DNA from: Eremomyces bilateralis CBS 781.70
Taxonomy: Eukaryota > Ascomycota > Dothideomycetes > Eremomycetales > Eremomycetaceae
Direction of reading: 5' to 3'
Assembly (NCBI RefSeq): GCF_010015585.1
Contig: NW_022985069.1
Location: 284,744-348,743, forward strand
Length of the DNA: 64,000 bases
Shown one piece after another: positions 23,457 to 34,005 of this stretch. Position 1 is the first letter of the stretch; every line of letters starts with the position of its first letter. The position numbers and the translations under genes are program-made. The notes below the pieces were generated by a model. That model was not told the origin of the DNA and searched no databases. It worked only from the letters and a program-made list of their open reading frames with translations.

Positions 23457-25473
23457 ATGTCTTCCATGGCGCGGCGACTCTCCGTCACCGACGCGACTGA
23501 CGCAGCGGACGAGAACCGTCTCGCTGACTGGGGCTACAAACAAGAGCTGAAAAGAGACTGGAGTGTGTTGCAAAACTTCGGAGTCTCCTTTAGTATTATT
23601 GTGAGTTGAACTCGGAGATCGTCGTGGTAAAGTTCCATCGAGGCTCAAGAGCTAACCATCGGTGTCACAGAGTGTTGTAACAGGTCTTACAACCCTATTC
23701 AGGTAAGAACTCCTGATGGATCAACTGGGGACCATATCTGACAGGTTGACAGCTATGGCTTGACAACTGGCGGTCCTGCCGTAATGGCATCGGGCTGGAT
23801 TTGCGGTACGTATGTCGAAATCACCTAATATCGCTTCGATCCATCCGCTATTACCAATATAGTCTCCTTTTTCACCCTCTTCGTCGGCCTCTCCATGGCT
23901 GAAATCGTGTCCGCGATTCCCACCTCCGGGGGCCCTTATTTCTGGGCCGCGAAACTCGCTCCCGACCACCTCGCCCCTTTCTTCTCGTGGGTGACGGGCT
24001 GGTTTAACTTCGTCGGCCAGTTCGCCGTGACGACCGGGATATCCTTCGGACTGGCCGGGTTGATCAGCACGGCCGCGACGGTGAAGACTAGTTACGAGCC
24101 GACGCCCGCGAAGGTGATCGGGATCTACGCGGCGATTCTAGTCAGCCATGGGCTGGTGAATAGCTTCGGGGTGCACGCCTTGCGGTATCTGAACAATGCG
24201 AGTATCGTTTTGCATAGCTTGGGCGTTGGGGCGCTGGCGATCGCCATCCTGAGCAAGGCGCCCACGCATCGAAGTGCGAGCGAGGTTTTCGGGCACTTCT
24301 ACGATGTGAGCAACCGATACTGGAGTCCTATATGTGTTCGGTGACTTACTGTATCACAGGGAACCGGTGATCCGGGCTGGTCTGAACGCGCTTCGCCCGC
24401 GTATGTTGCGATCACTGGAGTTTTGATGAGCCAGTTTACGATTACAGGTGAGTGGTTGAGGGATATGTGAATCGACCCAGCCTCTGCAGGCTATGCAGCG
24501 GTTTACGATGGTTGAATCCTTAAAGCAAATTCAACCTTTCTAGGTCTCCGGAATCTAATAACGATTACAGGGTTCGACGCCTCCGCGCACTTGAGCGAAG
24601 AGACTCACGATGCCTCTTGGGCGGCCCCAATCGGCGTCATCATGTCCATCGCCTGCTCCTCCATCTTCGGCTTCTTCTACATGCTCAGCCTCCTCTTTTC
24701 CATCCAGGACTTCGATCGCACCATCAATTCGGACTACGAGCAGCCCGTGCTCCAGATTTTAGTGGACGTATTCGGGGAAAACGGCGCCCTGGTGCTCATG
24801 ACGCTGATCATGGTGTGCGTCTGGCATTGCGGCCTCTTCTCCATCACCTCTAACTCCCGCATGATGTTCGCCTTCAGCCGGGACGGTGCGTTGCCGCATT
24901 TCTTCGACCACGTCCACCCGACGCTGAAGAGCCCGATCCGGACGATTTGGCTGGCGGCAACCCTGTCCTTCATCCTCGCGTTGCCGAGTCTGGGATCCAG
25001 CGTCGCGTACGCAGCCGCTACGAGCATCGCTACCATCGGATTGTATATCAGCTACGCGATCCCGGTCTTGATCGCAATTATCTGGCCCAAAAAGTTCAAA
25101 TCGATGAAGGGTCCGTTCGACTTGAAAGTCTTCTCGTGGCCAGTAGGATTCATTGCGTGTCTTTGGGTAAGTGATTAACTCAGCCGTTGGTCCGAATGAC
25201 TACGATGCCACTAACGAGAGAAAAACGCAGGTCGCATTCATCACCATCGTGTTCTGTCTCCCAACTCTCAACCCGGTTGATAGTCAGTCATTGAACTACA
25301 CTCCGGTTGCTGTGGGAATTGTCATTCTATTCACGTTTGCTACCTGGTTTTTATGGGCCCATCGCTGGTTTACAGGGCCGATTAACCAGATCGAGCTTGA
25401 GCAGGCGGGCGTAAGCCTTGAAGCACAAGCGTTGGAGGAGCATGCGGCCGATGTGACGAAGAAGGCAGAATAG
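23457..25473 (+). CDS. GABA/amino-acid permease (APC superfamily, UGA4/choline-type)
   Basis: Seven exons with introns 23601-23670, 23703-23752, 23806-23862, 24306-24359, 24448-24570 and 25167-25230 give 532 residues. The joined frame reads the signature N-terminus: LADWGYKQELKRDWSVLQNF, GVSFSIISVVTGLTTLFSYG, then TTGGPAVM and SMAEIVSAIPTSGGPYFWAA. This is the amino acid/choline transporter group that includes yeast Uga4. About twelve TM helices can be traced, including FVGLSMAEIVSAI, FFSWVTGWFNFVGQF, IMSIACSSIFGFFYML and VAFITIVFCLPTL. Expected role: proton-coupled uptake of GABA or a related amino acid at the plasma or vacuolar membrane; the substrate is not certain. The ATG at 23457 gives the family start (MSSMARRLS). 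Intron 5 (123 bp) is unusually long for this window. Confidence 0.9.
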
Positions 25474-26759
25474 GGGGAGATTGAGGCCTTTCGGGATCTA
25501 ATTCCACAGTGCATGTGTATGGGGTACATTTCCCAATTGCGCTACCTACTATTGTGCAGGAAACTCCGAAATGAGGATTGGGGCGGTTTGAAGTTTGATC
25601 ATATATATAGTTGAGGATATTAATCTAAAGAAGCTGACTGCTACAAACCTGCAGTGTGAAGGTGACTGTATGTATTAGTAAGATATTCACAGTACTGTAA
25701 ACATGCCCAGAAGTGCCGACATGATTTTAGCACACATTTGATAACCCGTAAAATTACCAATAACTAAAGGAAACGGGAAATACTGCAGAATCTGGAGAAG
25801 ACCAAAAGTTATGATGCATACTGTAGTCTACTGCAGTGTTAACATCATGAGTTGAACTGTGGCGGCAGATATTGGAGTCCGTATCACGATTGGTCCTGGC
25901 AGTGACGGGCTCAAGGGACCACACTCAAGTATATATCATTCTCGCTGAGCTTCAATGGTCACGACTGAGTTCGATAATCCGGGTAAGATACAATGTAGAA
26001 GCCATTTTTGGTGAATGGTGACGGAATCTGAGCCAGCAAAGGTTGGCCGTCGATTTGGTGGATTAAAGGGGACTGGGGAGTTAAAGGCAAGAATAGACCT
26101 GTCTGGGCGATAAACCGGAAGGTAAGTAGATTACCTATCCATCTGTACATGTCATGCTGCGGACCTAAGAGAGAATGGTAATACCCAATGCCTTGCAAGT
26201 TGCAAGAGTTAAACTACGACTGCACAAGGAATAATTGGCTCTTTCAAAGGTTTTAAATCGGTGATGGCAATTGCGGTTTGAAGTCCGATGCGAGGCACGT
26301 GATATGCTGCGCCGCATCGCTAGCGGCGCGTCTGGGCCAAGCAGTTGGTGGCTAGTGCACATTGCGTAGGCCACGTTCCTGCCCTGCTTGGCCATTTGAC
26401 GTTAATTGGTCAATTTGCCACCCACCCTGCTCATTCGGACATTTTTCTAGGAAGTGAATCAGGAAGTGACGTCGCGTGCGATTTCCAGTTCCACATCTGG
26501 CTCACCGTCCATCATTCCAACCAACCAATTTCATATCTCGTCGTTCACCCACCTTGTTATCATCCTGATTCAGCCAATGTTTTCGCTGTCGCCTTTCTTC
26601 TCTCTCCGTACCTTCATCCTTTCCGATCTCACCTCCACCCTTCATCTTTCCCTCCTCTCGCTACCTGAGCTCGCTGCTAGTATAGAATGATGATGGTTTA
26701 CTGATTCATTTCCTTGACATCGCTGAGAACGGGCAATTGCCAATCAATATACCGCCAAC
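25474..26759. other. intergenic region, trehalose gene promoter
   Basis: 1.3 kb without a convincing gene. The last 250 bp is strongly pyrimidine-rich (about 26560-26670), typical of a fungal leader. One AGGGG stress-response-like core is at 26067-26071, which alone proves nothing. Confidence 0.45.
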
Positions 26760-29750
26760 ATGCCGACTTTTGTTTGCGCACTGTAAGCCTGTCCCCTCCC
26801 AACTTAATTCATTTCCTACGTCATGGTGCGCAATAGTGCGGCAATTGACACAGGACTCGACGGCCAAAAACTAATACATCTCGTTTAGGTTCCTCCCTAA
26901 CACGGTCGATTTTCACAACCTCCCTTCCAGCGACCCCAGTAGCCCAGTTACCCTTGGGACTCGCACGGGATCGGTTAGTGATGTCCCGCAGGTCAAAACT
27001 AGCCTCTTCCCAGAAGCCGACCCTCCCAAAACCCCGTCCTCAAACGATGTCGATTACTTCTTCTCAAAGCGTCAACCCAGCGCCAGGTCGTACTTTCCAA
27101 AATCCAACAACCCCGGCGGCCTAGTTCGCAGCGACTCCCATGTCCCGGAATGGGGATCGGCTCTGCCTTTCCGTCAACCAAAATCACGGGCTGCGGAACT
27201 ACCGCCCGATACCATTCTCCGGTACACTCAGCAGCAGCAGGCGATCGATCGGGCCAAGACTGCGAGGTCCCGGCGCGCCAGTCAAGCTCTAGTTCCATCG
27301 CGCTCCGGGAGCAGTGACCCAAATTGGGGTCAGGAGTGGACGGTGGCACCTGCTGTCCAGAACAATGGCGATCTAGCGAACGCAGTTCGAGCCACAATTG
27401 ATACCGGGGCCTTGGACAATGTTATATGGCTGGGTACTGTCGGTTTCCCCACAGACTCGCTCCGGCAACAGACCAAAGACGAGATCAATGAGCGCATGGA
27501 GTCGGAATTCGATTCACTTACCGTCTTTGTCAAGGACAGTGATATCGACGGACACTACAATCATTACTGCAAGACCATACTTTGGCCTGTGCTCCATTAC
27601 CAAATCCCCGACCATCCGAAGAGCAAGGCTTATGAGGACCATTCGTGGAAATATTACGTCAACATCAACCAAGCCTTTGCCGACAAGATCATCGCATGCT
27701 ATAAGCGAGGAGACACCATCTGGATCCACGACTACCACCTTCTCCTGGTTCCGGGCATGGTTCGAAACAAGATCCCTGACGCACAGATTGGATTCTTTCT
27801 GCACACCGCCTTCCCTTCATCGGAAGTCTTCCGGTGCCTGTCGGTTCGGAATCAGCTCCTCAATGGCATGCTCGGAGCCAATTTGATTTCGTTCCAGAGC
27901 TCAGAGTATGCGGACCACTTCCTGACCACCTGTAGCCGACTGCTCCTAGTTGAAGCAACCACTGAAGGTGTTCAACTGGAGCATCGATTTGTCAACGTGT
28001 CGTCGATTGCTATTGGTATTGACCCGAAGGGCATCGAACAGGAGCGTGTCCAAGAGGAGGTGGGGGATTGGATTAAGATGATGCAGGAGCGTTACAAAGA
28101 TAAACATCTCATCGTTGCTCGAGACAAGCTAGATAATGTCCGAGGCGTGAGGCAGAAATTGCTTGCTTATGAGCTGTTCTTGAACAAGTACCCTGAATGG
28201 CGCGAGAAGGCATGCTCATCTCTTCGGTTTTAAAACCCTCATTTTCTGACGATGTTCATAGGTTGTGCTCATCCAGGTCGCCGTTTCTGCTTCGGACAAC
28301 CCTGCATTCAATGCTACGGTATCCGACATTGTCACTCGCATTGAGTCCCAGCATGCGAATCTGGCCCGCCAACCACTCATTTTCCTCCGCCAGGATATCT
28401 CATACCCTCAATATCTTGGCCTTCTCTGCATCGCGGATGTTCTTATGATCACATCTCTTCGTGAGGGGATGAACTTGGCCGCACATGAGTTCATTTACTG
28501 TCAGGATGGTCGGGATGGGGGCAAGCAACACGGCCCGGTCATTCTGTCAGAATTCACTGGATGTCATTCACTCTTCGACGGAAGCGTGCTCTCTGTCAAC
28601 CCCTGGAATTATCGGCAGTGCGCTGATGCAATTAAGGAGGCTCTCGAGATGGACGCCGCCGAGAAGGAAAGGCGCTACACAAAGATGCGAGAAATTGTCC
28701 TCAAGTGCACAGGTAGCTCGTGGTGCACGGAACTAAGCACGCAGTTAAGCAAGTGCTACAATAACCAATACACTCAAGACGCCATGTCTATCCCTCGCCT
28801 TTCGGCAACTCAGCTTGGCGATAGGTACCGAAGGACGAAGCGCCGTTTGTTTATCCTCGATTATGAAGGCACTCTCGCCAACATTACCTCGATGAACAGC
28901 AACGTGCACTTGTCATCTCCTCAGCGGGTCATTGACACCTTGAACGACCTCCTACTTGACACCCGCAACATTGTCTACATCATGTCTGGCCAGCGGCCGG
29001 AGAATCTTGAGCGGCTCTTCTCTCGCGTCCCTGGTCTCGGAATCATCGCCGAGAATGGGTGCTTTTCCCGGGAAGCGGGGCAGGACGCTTGGACTCGATT
29101 CGCCGACTTTGAAAAGATGGAAGAATGGAAAGCCGAAGTCAAGAACGTGTTACAGTATTACCTGGATCGCATCCCTGGAGGCACCATTGAGGAGAATCAC
29201 TGTAGCCTGCGCCTCAAGTACGGTCGAGCGGAAGACATTCAAGCCGCAGCAGCATTCGCAGGAGACTGTGCCAACAATGTCAACGACGCATGCAGTGGGA
29301 TGCGGATTCGTGCAATCCACATCCATCAAGGGGTGCTGATTGAGCCGTATGATTGGAGCAAAGGCAGTGCAGCAACGCATATCTTCGACGAACTACGTGC
29401 TGGCAATGGGCCCCATTTCAACCCAGTCAGGGGCGAAGGGCCTGACGATACGGACGCGAACAATAATAAAGGCAAAGAGGCCCTGATGCCGGATTTCCTG
29501 ATGGTAGCAGGGAACGATCGTGAAGATGAGGGCATCTTCCGATGGGCGAACAACCTGCAGAAGGACGGTGTCGTGCCCTACGTGACGACCGTGAGTGTCG
29601 GGAAACGCAACACTGATGCGATGTCCACTTTGACGCAGGGAACGACTGGTGAGTTTCATCCTCGATTATAAATTTGAAACAGGAACTGACGCTAAGATCA
29701 CAGGTCTTCTCTCCGTTCTCACGAATCTGTCGAAGTTGAATGGGGCGTAA
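26760..29750 (+). CDS. trehalose-6-phosphate synthase complex regulatory subunit (TslA/Tps3-like)
   Basis: Four exons (26760-26782, 26889-28209, 28262-29648, 29704-29750), 925 residues. The 23 bp first exon plus exon 2 gives MPTFVCALFLPNTVDFHN, then a Ser/Pro-rich linker of about 130 residues. A GT20 trehalose-phosphate synthase domain follows (IWIHDYHLLLVPGMVR, FFLHTAFPSSEVFR, TSLREGMNLAAHEF, SEFTGCHSLFDGS), then a TPP-like HAD domain. The HAD motif I reads FILDYEGTL, where active phosphatases have DXDXT, so the proton-donor Asp is Glu. MVAGNDREDEGIF stands for motif IV. This matches the catalytically silent Tsl1/Tps3/TslA subunits that stabilise the Tps1-Tps2 complex and support stress-induced trehalose synthesis in the cytosol. 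Intron 2 (28210-28261) has a GC donor. Confidence 0.9.
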
Positions 29751-30416
29751 ATTGCACGCCATGCACTGTGTACAGCAACATAACGCGCTGGCAGCGCTGT
29801 CTATTTCTCGACTGGTTCACATCATGCAAGGCTCATTGCGGGATTCCCACCACGCAGAGCGTTGGTTTGGGCACATTCGGAGCAAGCCATGGTGGTTATA
29901 TATACCCATTTCCACGCACAAGCGGAGTCGATAGAAATACAATTCATTCCAAAGTTTATGGTCCAACATGGTGATCGTGAGTTCTGGTGATGTTGCAGTC
30001 CCGTAATACATGGCCGACGGTCCAGATTCTGGTATCTGTCCGGTTGCAAGCGGGTGGTTCCATATAGGTAGACGCAATGAAACCTCGACCATTCCTGGCC
30101 ACTGTCACTTCTGATCGTAATATAACTTCTTTTAGAATTGGCAGAGAGCTACCAAGTCTTCTATTGCTGACCCTCAGGCCGTGATATGTGACATGGATGC
30201 TTTTAATGGAAAACTTTGTCCTTGTCTCTCCTTAGCCTTCGGCTGCTCAGTTCGACCATGCGATTGCACCGTCCGCTACCCCATAGCGCTCACAAGACAA
30301 ACGCCATTATCATGTGTCAACCAGCTGTCAAGACAGTCATGCGCATAAACCTATGTCTATTCGTGCAGTCGTCACGGAGTCATCGTTCCTGCAGATGGAG
30401 ATGGCTTTGTTGATGT
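29751..30416. other. intergenic region, convergent 3' ends
   Basis: 666 bp between the stops of the trehalose subunit and eIF2 gamma. No coding potential or repeats seen. Confidence 0.45.
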
Positions 30417-32001
30417 TCAGTTAGTTATCGGTTCGAGGGTTGAGCCCGCCACGATGTTCGCCCTGTGAATATGATTAGCATATTGAACTCTAGTAATTGA
30501 AGCGAAACAGTCCCGTTAGAACGTTCCGTAGAGCAACTCACCATCCGATCAACCGCCAATGCTTGTCGATCCGCCGACTCAACGCAATCTTCTCCCCAAT
30601 CTCCGTGCACGCAGGGCTCGTCAGCACCAACCGCGCCGCGTCCGCCTTGACGGCCTGCACCTTGGCCCCCGTGGCCGTGCTGCCGATGTTGACCATCAAC
30701 ACCTCGTTCTTGGTCAGCTTCGCGACCTTCTCCTGCTTGCCGTCGGCGGTGCGCACGCCCAGCAGCCGGCGCAGCAGGAAGAAATTGACCTCCAGCTCCG
30801 TGTAGATGGCGGGCAGATGGCCCTTGAGCCCCAGGACGAACCCGACGAGGCGATCCGCGCGGCAGAGGGTCGGGTCGACGCGTGTGCCGACGCCGATGAG
30901 GCCACCAGGCACGGCGAACTTGAGGTCGTTGTGCTCGGCGAACAGGGTGACGACGCGGCTGTAGATGGGCTTGCACTGGATGCGGCCCTGGTCGTCCTTG
31001 CTGACGATACCGGGGCGGATTTCGATTTCGTCGCCGAGCTTCAGCACGCCGGTGAGGATGGAGCCACCGGCGACGCCGCCCTTGAGGTCCTCGATCTCGG
31101 CGCCGGGCTTGTTGACGTCGAAGGATCGGATAATAATCATGTGCGGGGAGGCGGTGAAGTTGCGGGGGGGGATGGGAATCGTGTTGCAGAGGGCTTCGTT
31201 GACGGCGTCGATGTTGAACTTGAGCTGGGCGGAGATGGGGATGATGGGGGAGCCATCAGCGACGGTGCCGCGGATGAATTTGAGGATCGATTGGTAGTGC
31301 GTGAGCGCGTTCTCTTCTTTCATCAGATCGACCTTGTTTTGGAGGATGATGATATGGTTCAACTTCATGATTTCGATGGCCGCCAAATGCTCGGAGGTTT
31401 GCGGTTGGGGACAGGTTTCGTTCCCGGCAACCAGAAGGAGGGCGGCGTCCATGACGGCGGCGCCGGACAACATGGTGCTCATGAGAATGTCGTGACCGGG
31501 GCAATCGACGAAGGAGACATGTCTGTGAAGGCGATACGTGCCGGCACAACCTTCCCGCTCGCATGGCGGATCGACCTCTTTATCGGACTTGAACGACCTG
31601 TAGCAAGTCGGGCGAGGGCATGCTGGGTTATCGCATTTGTAGATCTTTGCGTTGGCATAACCCAGCTTGATCGTAATGTTCCGTACCAGCTCGTTCTTAA
31701 AGCGGACGGTCTGGACTCCTGATATGGCCTTCACCACGGTCGACTTCCCGTGAGCGACATGGCCGATGGTGCCGATATTGATGGTGGCCTGGTGGGAAAT
31801 GATCTCCGGGGACAGCGGGTGCAGCTGGCTGATATCGATGTCCTTGGCGTCCGGCTGCGGTTCTAGGAACGGCTTCGGTTCGGGGGCTATCTGCACTGCC
31901 TTTTTTGACTTCAAGGCGGATTTGAGAGGGGCCTTGTCTTCGACTTCGGAATCGGACGATGCTGCGTCCAGGTGCATCTCATTTTCTCCATCGGACTCCA
32001 T
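30417..32001 (-). CDS. GCD11: translation initiation factor eIF2 subunit gamma
   Basis: Two exons on the minus strand (32001-30542, 30462-30417), 501 residues. The 79 bp intron splits the Trp codon of RLIGW and the last exon adds [14 protein letters not shown], close to the family C-terminus. The GTPase motifs are G1 [10 protein letters not shown]3 DCPGHD and G4 NKVD. A Cys4 zinc knuckle lies between [11 protein letters not shown] and CEREGC. eIF2 gamma binds GTP and initiator Met-tRNA in the ternary complex and brings it to the 40S subunit. The acidic N-terminal extension ([20 protein letters not shown]) is typical of fungal forms. The coding sequence is G/C-rich with strong codon bias, fitting high expression. 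Confidence 0.97.
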
Positions 32002-34005
32002 GTTTGCGAGAGGATCCGTGTGGTCGGGAGTCGCGCAGTATGGTATGGAGTGTTATATTCAATCGCGGTGGTCAAGGATGGATGGTGGGCAAATTGTGAT
32101 GGAATGATGAAATTGTCAAGGTTGCTTGTGGATTTTCAGATTGGAGGTTGTGAGTCAAGCCACGTCCCTGAGTCCCCCACCTTCGCCACAGTCGAGCATG
32201 ATCATCCAACATGCCAATATCACCAGCGATTGACGAGTTCGAGGCGTGCACAGAGACAGTGCAAAAGTGCGGTACGATGAATTATGGTGTATATTTCTTC
32301 TTTATTATGCTTTGCTAAGGTCACCAATTTATAGTGCTGTTTGCCGCTCTTCGCTTCTTCCAGGGCCAAGAGACTAAGTGAGTCGGCTCGCCTAGCAAAT
32401 GAACACACATCAACATCGGTTCTTCCAGCTCTAAATCATGCTGGACTCAAAGTAAAGGACAGTATGTCCGTCGTAAAATAGTCCTGTCATTCCAAAAGAG
32501 TACAATGACAGGGTGGAGTAGACGCAGGCCTGCTAAAACCCTATTTCCATCTCCCACAGTTGGAAGTTCGCTATTTCGCCATTGAGTAGACGAGGAGCAG
32601 GCAAGTAGTGGGGTGACATGTTGTTTTGTCGTAGAAGGCAGGTATCCTGTTCTTCTCTACAGTGACACTTTTCACGAACGGTGGATGTGACATTGTTCGA
32701 GATTCGAAGCCTTGAGATCAATCAAGCCAGAGACGCAAGTTTCAGATCAAGGCTTGCATCCAGAATCAGACCATGGATCCAGAGAGTGCTGTGGATTGTC
32801 TGAAGCTGGATGGGCTCATGTTGAACCCACCTCCCTCGAATTGTGTGTTGCAGTTGTGATGAAGTGAAGACTCAAAATCTGAAATTTCAAATTGAAAGAG
32901 GGTTTTGTTGTTGATCACACGTGATGACCTGGTTGGTGGATTGTCATCACGTGCTGGGGGGCTGGGATCACGTGTTTGTGGCTTTCGATAAAGCGAAGAA
33001 TTCACTGCCAACATCCTCTTCGAACTTCAACACTTTCGAACGCAATAATCAACCGTCAATCTCCCTCTCAGAGCTTCTTGAGGTCGATCGGTCAATTGAC
33101 GTTCTAGACTAAGCATCCTAAGGCACTTTTAGGCTTATTCTGTCTGCTTTGTTGCGACCGATGACGTTTGGAGCCACCTGCGTGCCGCACATATTGAATT
33201 GTAAACGCTTTTTTGGTTCTTCATCACCAACTCTGGAGGATGGTGACGTAGGTGTAAACAGCAATTACGTCTCCAGGAACTATCAGTGGTACCGATAGAT
33301 AAGTCCACGAAGGTCCGACAGGAAGTTAAATTGTCGAAAAGGGGCTCCTCATAGAATTTCTGAAGCGACACTTGCAACTTCCAAGCCCTGGAAGATTTGG
33401 TAATTGGAAGCTATCGTGGTGGCTTTTGGACTAGGCAAAGCCGAGTCAATTGCCCGTTATCTGTATTGAGCCGCTGTACTATCCCACTGCATTGTGTAAA
33501 CGAGGAAAACATGGAATAATTTAGCCATGCGATCTGGTCTGGACGGGTAGTAAACATCTGATTCCAAAAGATATGGATATGAACACATAATATCATTCTC
33601 TGCTCCAAACCTATCTCGTATTACGGATTAGTATCCCACCCATATTACCCATTCCGTACCGATATTGGATAATCCGTACTTCCGCAGCCGGAGGGATCCA
33701 TGTCTTTGGGGCCGGATGCCACCTTGTAGTGAACTGCGGAGATCGGTGTTTGTAGCGCAGGTATCGAGCTTCCAACTTGCACTTCGCAGTCTCACACCTT
33801 AACTTAATTCCCATTATCACCCAACTTTTCATTTTGTTTTTCCCCATCTCACTTGCGAATCCTTCGCATCCCCTCTCACCTAAACTATTCATCCACGATG
33901 AGTCGATCCGCCCAGTGATTTTCATTGTTGCGAACCACCACACGCCCGCTGTCCTTCCCTGCTCATCTCTTCCTCCGTGTGGGGTGTCGGACTACCGTCG
34001 CAAAC
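32002..34005. other. 2 kb divergent intergenic region
   Basis: Lies between eIF2 gamma (-) and the ArfGAP gene (+). Apart from the CACGTG cluster (listed separately) I see only short frames of unconvincing composition. The stretch 33780-33960 is pyrimidine-rich and looks like the ArfGAP leader. About 32280-33600 is AT-richer and featureless. Confidence 0.5.
32918..32974 (+). promoter_or_regulatory. triple CACGTG (E-box) cluster
   Basis: Perfect CACGTG palindromes lie at 32918-32923, 32948-32953 and 32969-32974, three in 57 bp, the first followed by AT and the other two preceded by AT (half of the extended ATCACGTGAT site). The core is bound by bHLH factors in fungi (Cbf1/Pho4-like). The cluster is about 1 kb from either flanking gene, so the target is unclear. 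It might mark the promoter of an unannotated transcript. Confidence 0.6.

Noticed and set aside
30559-31722. Plus-strand 387-codon frame antisense to eIF2 gamma
   Set aside because: A shadow frame kept open by the G/C-rich codon bias of eIF2 gamma; composition is dominated by Asp, Gly, Val and Arg.
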